DNA of 7,393 nucleotides from Lachnospiraceae bacterium (GTDB lineage Bacteria; Bacillota_A; Clostridia; Lachnospirales; Lachnospiraceae). The first letter of the stretch is position 1. Each line of letters starts with the position of its first letter. Shown in pieces: positions 1 through 4,966 of the stretch. The notes below the pieces were generated by a model. That model saw only the letters and a program-made list of their open reading frames with translations, was not told the origin of the DNA and did no database searches. The stretch covers positions 1 through 7,393 of the forward strand of contig JAGCZE010000083.1 of the NCBI GenBank assembly GCA_017960415.1, given 5' to 3'. The position numbers and the translations under genes are program-made.

Positions 1-36
1 ATCTGCTTTCTTCCCTTTGGCGCGTCAGCAAATAGC

Positions 37-65
37 ATTATATCACCCGGCACAGATTATGTCAA
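37..65 (-). promoter_or_regulatory. Consensus SigA promoter leaving the left edge
   Basis: On the minus strand TTGACA (65-60) is followed by exactly 17 bp and TATAAT (42-37). A TG one base before the -10 makes it an extended -10 element. Transcription would start near position 30 and run off the window's left end. It lies about 90 bp beyond the tyrS stop, so it serves the next gene, not tyrS. Both hexamers match consensus perfectly, a strength often seen for rRNA, tRNA or other highly expressed genes, but the gene itself is outside the window. Confidence 0.85.
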
Positions 66-89
66 CCCCTTTTTTCACTTATTTATAGA

Positions 90-138
90 TTAACTTCTTG
101 CCGATTTTGAGTTAATTGTGTATACAATAATCACAATT
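90..138 (-). repeat. Two inverted repeats in the tyrS 3' flank
   Basis: Two AT-rich inverted repeats follow tyrS: AATTGTG/CACAATT (arms 114-120 and 132-138, 11-nt loop) and TTAACT/AGTTAA (arms 90-95 and 110-115, 14-nt loop). The arms overlap at 114-115, so the two folds exclude each other. Neither is followed by a U tract on the minus strand, so they are poor candidates for an intrinsic terminator. I see no better terminator between tyrS and the next promoter. Confidence 0.4.
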
Positions 139-154
139 TGTTTTTTCTGTCATA

Positions 155-1378
155 TTACTCAGCGATTGCTTTGTGGAATACCTTTTTGCCCTTCTTTATC
201 TTAACACCTTTCAGAAGTGCTTCCTTACTGATCTTTGTATCGAACTTCGGTATCTTCTCGCCGTCAACACTGACACCGCCCTGTTCAACAAGCCTGCGGC
301 CCTCACCCTTCGAAGGGATCAATCCGCACATGCTCATCAGATCGATAATACCGATACCGTCTTCGGGAATCTCTGCGGCATTAAGTGTTGTAGAAGGCAT
401 ATTTTCATCATCGCCCTCACCCGAGAACAGTGCTTTTGCAGTAGCCTCGGCCTTGTCAGCCTCTTCCTTGCCGTGAACCAGCTCGGTCAGCTCATGTGCG
501 AGTCTCATCTTCTTCTCATTGATACGTGAGTCATCCCACTTCTCGATTTCGCGAAGCTCTTCAATAGGAATAAATGTCAGCAGCTTCAGGCATTTCATAA
601 CATCGGCGTCATCAACATTACGCCAGTACTGGTAGAACTCAAAAGGCGAGGTCTTATTGGGATCAAGCCATACAGCATTTCCGGCAGTCTTGCCCATCTT
701 CTTTCCCTGTGAATCGGTAAGAAGGGTGATTGTCATCGCATGAGCGTCCTTACCCAGCTTCCTTCTGATCAGTTCTGTTCCGCCGAGCATGTTGCTCCAC
801 TGGTCATCTCCGCCGAATTCGAGGTTACATCCGTACTTCTGGAACATGTAGTAGAAATCGTAGGACTGCATGATCATGTAATTGAATTCAAGGAAGGAAA
901 GACCTTTCTCCATACGCTGCTTGTAGCATTCGGCTCTCAGCATGTTATTTACCGAGAAGCAGGCGCCTACCTCACGCAGAAGTTCAATGTAATTCAGGTT
1001 CATAAGCCAATCGGCATTATTTACCATAAGTGCCTTGCCATCAGAGAAATCGATGAAGCTCTCCATCTGCTTCTTGAAACATTCCGCGTTGTGATCGATG
1101 TCTTCCCTCGTCAGCATCTTTCTCATGTCGGTCCTTCCCGAAGGATCGCCGATCATCGTGGTGCCTCCGCCAATAAGAGCGATCGGCCTGTTGCCTGCAT
1201 CCTGGAGTCTCTTCATAAGAGTCAGCGCCATAAAATGACCTGCGGTAAGGCTGTCTGCGGTACAGTCGAATCCGATGTAAAATGTAGCCTTGCCCGAATT
1301 AATGAGCTCGCTGACTTCCTTTTCATCCGTAACCTGAGCAATCAGGCCGCGTTCGATGAGTTCGTCGTAAATCTTCAT
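155..1378 (-). CDS. tyrS: Tyrosyl-tRNA synthetase
   Basis: Class I synthetase that charges tRNA-Tyr with tyrosine in the cytoplasm. The chosen start gives 407 aa, normal for bacterial TyrRS; AGGA lies 8 nt before this ATG. In-frame ATGs further upstream (1387, 1432) lack a site, and the 1387 one overlaps the AGGATG itself. Visible blocks: GFDCTADSLTAGH at residues 36-48 (HIGH region), GGTTMIGDPSGRTDMR at 71-86, the tyrosine/ATP-pocket segment NYMIMQSYDF at 166-175, GGDDQWSN at 189-196, and KMGKT at 227-231 (KMSKS loop). A C-terminal S4-type RNA-binding domain covers about 341-400, with GLIPSKGEGRRLVEQGGVSV inside it. The first HIGH histidine is Thr45; Thr40 and His48 are kept. A T-box leader precedes the gene, so it should be induced when tRNA-Tyr is uncharged. 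A candidate second promoter (1432-1404) may add constitutive expression. Confidence 0.98.
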   Translation of the reverse strand: MKIYDELIERGLIAQVTDEKEVSELINSGKATFYIGFDCTADSLTAGHFMALTLMKRLQDAGNRPIALIGGGTTMIGDPSGRTDMRKMLTREDIDHNAECFKKQMESFIDFSDGKALMVNNADWLMNLNYIELLREVGACFSVNNMLRAECYKQRMEKGLSFLEFNYMIMQSYDFYYMFQKYGCNLEFGGDDQWSNMLGGTELIRRKLGKDAHAMTITLLTDSQGKKMGKTAGNAVWLDPNKTSPFEFYQYWRNVDDADVMKCLKLLTFIPIEELREIEKWDDSRINEKKMRLAHELTELVHGKEEADKAEATAKALFSGEGDDENMPSTTLNAAEIPEDGIGIIDLMSMCGLIPSKGEGRRLVEQGGVSVDGEKIPKFDTKISKEALLKGVKIKKGKKVFHKAIAE

Positions 1379-1580
1379 AATTATCATCCTTTCCGGAGCG
1401 CCTTTTATATATTTATATATAATTGGATACAATAATCAGCTAATCACTAATCGTTATCGAAACCGGGATCAGCTTCCATTGTGTATTTTCGGAAATCCGC
1501 AGCCCGCGCTCCTGATCGGAATAATAGCCCGGATCTCCTGTCTGTCCGGCAGACTACTGCCGTTATGATCGGAAACAGGA
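1379..1580 (-). other. Long untranslated stretch between the T-box terminator and tyrS
   Basis: About 200 nt separate the T-box terminator from the tyrS start. I find no open reading frame with a ribosome binding site here on the minus strand. It contains a perfect 6-bp hairpin CGGCAG-TAGT-CTGCCG (1562-1547) without a U tract, three near-copies of GATTA(G/T) at about 1452-1431, and an AT-rich segment holding the candidate second promoter. Function unknown. Confidence 0.5.
1404..1432 (-). promoter_or_regulatory. Candidate second tyrS promoter downstream of the T-box
   Basis: TTGTAT (1432-1427), a 17-bp spacer and TATAAA (1409-1404) lie just before tyrS and would start transcription near 1397, leaving a roughly 19-nt leader with the ribosome binding site. 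If active it bypasses the T-box. The whole stretch is AT-rich with repeated TATA, so a chance match is quite possible. Confidence 0.35.
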
Positions 1581-1616
1581 AAACAAAAATCCTCTGCCCC
1601 GTTTCCGGAACAGAGG
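1581..1616 (-). terminator. Rho-independent terminator of the T-box
   Basis: An 11-bp stem, CCTCTGTTCCG paired with CGGGGCAGAGG (two U-G wobbles), is closed by a GAAA tetraloop (1605-1602) and followed by ATTTTTGTTT (1590-1581). It is the default-off state of the tyrS leader and is prevented when the antiterminator takes its 5' arm. Confidence 0.95.
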
Positions 1617-1641
1617 ACGAAATAATCGTGGTACCACCTCT
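1612..1641 (-). promoter_or_regulatory. T-box antiterminator
   Basis: AGAGGTGGTACCACG (1641-1627) is the T-box sequence. Its AGAGG pairs with CCTCT (1616-1612) to form the antiterminator, with UGGU in the bulge that pairs with the free tRNA acceptor end. The same CCTCT forms the 5' arm of the terminator, so the two structures compete directly. Confidence 0.93.
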
Positions 1642-1838
1642 ATTCAGACATTCCTCGCGAAATGTCCCTCACGATGTGCCAACACACATCAGGCGCTGTC
1701 TCGGGCGCACCCGTCTGTCCCTACTTGAATGAACCTCTTCATAAAGGAATCCGATCTGTCCGATCCATGATCAAACATCTTCTTCATTAAATGAAAGGTC
1801 CCATTAGCATCTTATCGTTCGGGAAGCAGCTCCGGAGG

Positions 1839-1841
1839 GTA
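1839..1841 (-). promoter_or_regulatory. T-box specifier codon UAC (Tyr)
   Basis: Read on the minus strand, GAA precedes TAC and CCTCCGGAGC follows it. This matches the usual GAA-specifier-N-UC context at the 3' side of the Stem I specifier loop, opposite the AGTA box. UAC is a tyrosine codon and agrees with the downstream gene. A UAU inside GGAATATATG (about 1871-1862) is a less well placed alternative. Confidence 0.75.
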
Positions 1842-2042
1842 TTCGAATATGACCTTGCGATCATATATTCCGGATGAATCCACCCGGAAAAGCACCGCAC
1901 CTGCGTCCTCACACCGACCGGACGCTCTCTGAAAGGCTGCTGTGTACAGCACGGAAAATGCCATACAAAAATACCTCTACTTATCTCCATCAAAGCCTTA
2001 CTGTATGATCTGCAGTTTATTTACTGTCCCTGCATTACGGAC

Positions 2043-2071
2043 ATTATATAGGATAGGTTCCAAAAAAGCAA
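2043..2071 (-). promoter_or_regulatory. SigA promoter of the tyrS T-box transcript
   Basis: TTGCTT (2071-2066), a 17-bp spacer and TATAAT (2048-2043) on the minus strand. Predicted transcription start is near 2036, about 55 nt before the T-box AGTA box. It lies about 50 bp past the symporter stop, so tyrS has its own transcription unit. Confidence 0.85.
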
Positions 2072-2082
2072 GTATATTTTCT

Positions 2083-2095
2083 TTCGCCCGGCGAA
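2083..2095 (-). repeat. Small GC-rich palindrome after the symporter gene
   Basis: TTCGC-CGG-GCGAA forms a 5-bp hairpin about 25 nt after the symporter stop. On the minus strand the bases that follow are AG and A-rich, not a U tract, so I do not call it a terminator, although it sits where one would be expected. Confidence 0.3.
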
Positions 2096-2118
2096 CAATT
2101 ATCTATTCTGTATTTATC

Positions 2119-3486
2119 CTATATCTCCTCGCTGCCCTTCAGCTCTTTGATCTTGCCGAGGATCAGCTTCTCACCGTAGGAGAAGAAGATGCATGCGCCG
2201 ATAAAGCAGGTCACAAATGCGATTCCGGCCGTGGTACGATAACTGGCTGTAGTACCGGAAACCGTAACCGATGTAAATACGACCATTGCGATCGCCTGAC
2301 CCATCTTAAATGCGAATGTACGTGCAGCAAAGAACATACCGCTTCTGTCTTCTTTGGTCTCAAGCCTCGTAAGCTCAGCAACATCGGCAACGCAGGCCTG
2401 GGGCAGGATTCCGAGGATCGCCATCGGGATGGCCGCGGCAACTGCGATAACAAAGCCCCAAACCAAGCCCTTTCCGCAGAGTGTCGTAATCAGGAATACG
2501 CCGCTGTATGCGAAGAATCCGATGATGATGAGCAGCTTCTTGCCGATCTTCTTCGCAAGGATATTTACGACAGGATACAGACAAACGCTGATAAACGTCA
2601 TCGTAGCGGTCAGCAGGAATGTGTATGTATCCTCGATCTCCATAAGCTTGGTCTCATAGAAAGCAAGTCCTGTCTGGAACAGCGTCAGCGCAAAGAAATA
2701 GATCACGTCGCTGTATACAAATCTTCTGAACTGTTTATTCGAAAATGTCTTGACAAGTGAAGAGAAAGGCTTGGTGTCGCTGGGCTTGCTGTCGATATAA
2801 TCGCGCTCCCTGATCAGTAATGCGGGAACCAGCATTGCGATGCATGCAACCGCTGCCATGATCGCAACAGCCATCCTGATGCCGCCCTTGGCTCCAAAAC
2901 TGCCCTCGAGCATGCCTGCCAGGTTCGGAAGCAGGAACGAGATACTCTGGCCTGCGATAAACGTAAATGATATATAAGTAGAAACATTGATCCTGTGCTG
3001 CTGTGTATCACCGAGCTCGGCAATAAGTGCATTGTACGGAGTACAGAACATTGTCATGAACAGATAGAACAGCATCAGGAGCACAAACAGTGCAAAATCG
3101 TTCAATCCGATACTATCGGTCTGCGGTATCACAAACAGCCCGACCATACACAAAGAGAAGGGGATCGCCATTGCGCGCATAAAGGGAATACGTCTGCCGC
3201 CCTTGTAATTGCTGCGGTCAGACCATCCTGCGATAAGCGGATCAGTGATCGCATCAAAAATCCTTCCCACCGCAAGAACAAGCCCGAATAATGTCAGTTT
3301 AAACAGGATCGGTTCCTGTGTGATCCCCGAAGCGAAGATACCCGTATTCGGATTCTGCTCGGTCGGCGTTCCGCTGTAATAATATACCATCCAGTTCGAA
3401 ACCACACCGGACAACAGGCTCCATCCGAATTGCCCCAGCGCAAATAGCCATAACAATTTGTTCGTGATCGGCTTCAGCTGCTTCAT
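2119..3486 (-). CDS. GPH-family (MelB-type) sugar:cation symporter
   Basis: Integral membrane transporter of the glycoside-pentoside-hexuronide:cation symporter family, within the major facilitator superfamily. It probably imports a sugar or short oligosaccharide with H+ or Na+. The start at 3486 follows GGAGG by 10 nt; the ATG 13 codons further upstream has no ribosome binding site. The product is 455 aa, the family's usual size, and hydrophobic throughout with about 12 apparent membrane segments. Family signatures: GRIFDAITDPLIAGWSD at 74-90, then the cytoplasmic loop GGRRIPFM at 96-103; CTPYNALIAELGD at 148-160; and DVAELTR...RSGMFFAARTFAFKMGQAIA at 368-400. MelB's cation-site Asp55 and Asp59 correspond to Asp78 and Asp82, but Asn58 is Thr81 and Asp124 appears to be Cys148. 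It has its own promoter (3622-3594), just downstream of the phosphoesterase gene. The substrate cannot be read from sequence. Confidence 0.9.
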   Translation of the reverse strand: MKQLKPITNKLLWLFALGQFGWSLLSGVVSNWMVYYYSGTPTEQNPNTGIFASGITQEPILFKLTLFGLVLAVGRIFDAITDPLIAGWSDRSNYKGGRRIPFMRAMAIPFSLCMVGLFVIPQTDSIGLNDFALFVLLMLFYLFMTMFCTPYNALIAELGDTQQHRINVSTYISFTFIAGQSISFLLPNLAGMLEGSFGAKGGIRMAVAIMAAVACIAMLVPALLIRERDYIDSKPSDTKPFSSLVKTFSNKQFRRFVYSDVIYFFALTLFQTGLAFYETKLMEIEDTYTFLLTATMTFISVCLYPVVNILAKKIGKKLLIIIGFFAYSGVFLITTLCGKGLVWGFVIAVAAAIPMAILGILPQACVADVAELTRLETKEDRSGMFFAARTFAFKMGQAIAMVVFTSVTVSGTTASYRTTAGIAFVTCFIGACIFFSYGEKLILGKIKELKGSEEI

Positions 3487-3593
3487 ACTTAACAAATCCT
3501 CCGTTATTCTTTGTTTAAACCGCATTTTTACCGGATCAACTTACGTCCTGAAAATAATAACCAACATCCCGGCAACAGCAGTTTTCGATGATT

Positions 3594-3622
3594 ATTATAC
3601 ATGGAAAATGCCTAAAAATCAA
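3594..3622 (-). promoter_or_regulatory. SigA promoter of the symporter gene
   Basis: TTGATT (3622-3617), a 17-bp spacer and TATAAT (3599-3594) on the minus strand, with transcription predicted from about 3587 and a leader of about 100 nt. A small palindrome, TACCG-AAC-CGGTA on the plus strand (3635-3647), sits 12 bp upstream of the -35 and could be an operator half-pair, but arms of 5 bp are weak evidence. I see no catabolite-repression (cre) box. Confidence 0.8.
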
Positions 3623-3683
3623 CAAAGCATTTCTTACCGAACCGGTACAGATATACGAAAAGCCTGTATTTTTCAACAGCCGG

Positions 3684-4931
3684 TCACTGATACAGCTTCG
3701 CGATATCTGCCTGCGCCTCCGGATACAGATCACAATTGTGGAACTGTTCAAGAATAAAGCTCGCATCCGGCTTAAATGTATACCTTGTATAGCCCGTGAT
3801 CATCGTATCGGAACGCTGCGATGTGATCATGTTGTAGCTCGAATAACCCGAAGGCTCGTTATATGAAAGCCAGACGCCCTTATAGGTCAGGACAAAATCA
3901 TTGACATGATCATGACCGCAGACAAACAGATCAGTAGATGCAGCCTTCAGGATCGCATCAAAGAAACCGCTGTTATGGCCCGAATTGCAGACGGTTTCGC
4001 GGCGCTGGCCCATAATGATGCAGTCGCCGTCGGCGTTTTTCACATTGTATGCAGGGATGTCCATTGTCGGCTCACTCTCACCGGTGAGCTCATTGTATGC
4101 GATCGTATATTCGGGTAAAGCAATATGGTCAAAAACCACCGACTTTATCTTCCTGCCTTCAGCCGCATCGATCGCCGCCACGGTTTCACTGTACCATTTG
4201 ATCTGGCTTTCCTTGACATAATCGTAATCATTGTGATCCTTATCGTCAAATTCGGCATCGTACTTTATCATATCCTCCGGGCTCATATATGCACCGCCGT
4301 CGATAAAATAGAGCGAACGGGTCACACCATTGGAATTCGCAAGGTTAATGACATGATTACCGTTACCCCAGACCTCTTCGCCGTCTGCCGTATGCTTTTT
4401 GCCGGACTCTGCAAGGCAATGATCGTAGGACGAGAAAACCTTTATCATCCTCGACCGCGAAACACTCCAGAAATTGTCTCCTTCATGATTTCCGAGAACG
4501 CAGTCCCAATACACGCCGAGGTCCTCCATTACCCTGCACAGCTGTCTGACACGGCGCCAGTTAAGTCCCGATGTTATATTGTCTCCGACAAACACCACAA
4601 GATCGGGCTTTTCATTTACGATATTGCGGATCAGATACTCCATCGTATAGTTGCCCTTGTCCTTCTTCAGATCAAGGTGCATGTCCGTAAATCCGATGAC
4701 CTTGAAATCATCATCGAGCACATTGCCGGCACTGTCCTTTTTTACCAAGGTGGTGTAGCCGTTCCTTTTTTCGACAAATACGTTATAATCGGGATTTTTG
4801 GCAATAAGCGAGCTGTCTATTTCGTAAGTCACCGGTATTATCAGCTGGACTACCACTCCCGCAATGATCAGAATGCCTGCAAGTCCAAGTAAAACAGCCA
4901 AAATGATCTTTTTCTTTTTTTCACTTTTCAT
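3684..4931 (-). CDS. Membrane-anchored calcineurin-like phosphoesterase, Dcr2/PAP28-like
   Basis: Predicted dinuclear-metal phosphoesterase. Residues 5-8 are four lysines, followed by a hydrophobic segment at about 9-33 that reads as an uncleaved signal anchor, so the catalytic domain should face outside. Metal-site motifs in order: TDMHLD (Asp83, His85), GDN (Asp117), GNHE (Asn148, His149), FDHI (His269) and GHDH (His340, His342), the complete set for a calcineurin-type fold. Further blocks, SQIKWY at 242-247, HIALPEY at 269-275, RRETVC then NSGFFDA at 310-326, and GHDHVNDF at 339-346, fit the Dcr2 / purple-acid-phosphatase 28-29 group better than cyclic-nucleotide or nuclease groups; this is from memory of the family. 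AAGGAAGG precedes the start by 6 nt. The gene follows the 649-aa gene by 35 bp and is probably co-transcribed. Substrate unknown: a phosphorylated sugar, polymer or protein is possible. Confidence 0.88.
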   Translation of the reverse strand: MKSEKKKKIILAVLLGLAGILIIAGVVVQLIIPVTYEIDSSLIAKNPDYNVFVEKRNGYTTLVKKDSAGNVLDDDFKVIGFTDMHLDLKKDKGNYTMEYLIRNIVNEKPDLVVFVGDNITSGLNWRRVRQLCRVMEDLGVYWDCVLGNHEGDNFWSVSRSRMIKVFSSYDHCLAESGKKHTADGEEVWGNGNHVINLANSNGVTRSLYFIDGGAYMSPEDMIKYDAEFDDKDHNDYDYVKESQIKWYSETVAAIDAAEGRKIKSVVFDHIALPEYTIAYNELTGESEPTMDIPAYNVKNADGDCIIMGQRRETVCNSGHNSGFFDAILKAASTDLFVCGHDHVNDFVLTYKGVWLSYNEPSGYSSYNMITSQRSDTMITGYTRYTFKPDASFILEQFHNCDLYPEAQADIAKLYQ

Positions 4932-4966
4932 GGTCAGCCTTCCTTCCCTGCCATATCATCGGCAAA

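Larger units (their letters stand above)
1581..2036 (-). ncRNA. Tyrosine T-box leader (riboswitch) of tyrS
   Basis: A tRNA-sensing leader that allows transcription into tyrS when uncharged tRNA-Tyr is bound. Landmarks from 5' to 3': AGTA box (1981-1978); AGAGAG, the Stem I AG bulge (1930-1925); apical hairpin CGTCC/GGACG (1924-1904) around GGTCGGTGTGA, the conserved distal loop; GAA-UAC-CCUCC with a UAC specifier (1841-1839); hairpins at 1713-1702, 1690-1673 and 1666-1647 (the last is the Stem III position); the T-box (1641-1627) and the terminator (1616-1581). UGGU in the antiterminator bulge suits a tRNA with discriminator A, as in tRNA-Tyr. At about 456 nt from the predicted start it is long for the class (commonly 200-350 nt). 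Extra sequence includes a self-complementary TGCTGT/ACAGCA (1951-1938), a TTCCGG/CCGGAA hairpin (1889-1868), and the stretch from about 1830 to 1720. Class assignment is firm; exact folds of the insertions are not. Confidence 0.93.

Noticed and set aside
740..1435. Plus-strand open frame antisense to tyrS
   Set aside because: Shadow of TyrRS coding sequence; no supporting start signal.
122..1438. Identical 12-mer ATACAATAATCA (plus strand) at 122-133 and 1427-1438, flanking tyrS
   Set aside because: A 12-base match somewhere in a window of this size is expected by chance, both sites are AT-rich, and there are no other signs of an insertion or excision.
1787..1993. Minus-strand 68-codon frame inside the tyrS leader, a possible leader peptide
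   Set aside because: It coincides with T-box Stem I, whose structure explains the sequence. A fair GGAG precedes the ATG but this is part of the Stem I base, and tyrosine codons are not enriched.
1942..2760. Long plus-strand open frame overlapping the T-box leader and the symporter gene
   Set aside because: Its 3' part is antisense to clear GPH-family coding sequence and its 5' part crosses the T-box Stem I and promoter. The product is Cys/Asp/Lys-rich without domain signs and lacks a ribosome binding site.
3623..3683. Possible terminator after the phosphoesterase gene (CTGT/ACAG hairpin followed by GCTTTT)
   Set aside because: Only a 4-bp stem with an 8-nt loop and a short U run; too weak to call.
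4125..4892. Plus-strand open frame antisense to the phosphoesterase
   Set aside because: Antisense to a gene whose metal-site motifs are all intact in the other frame.
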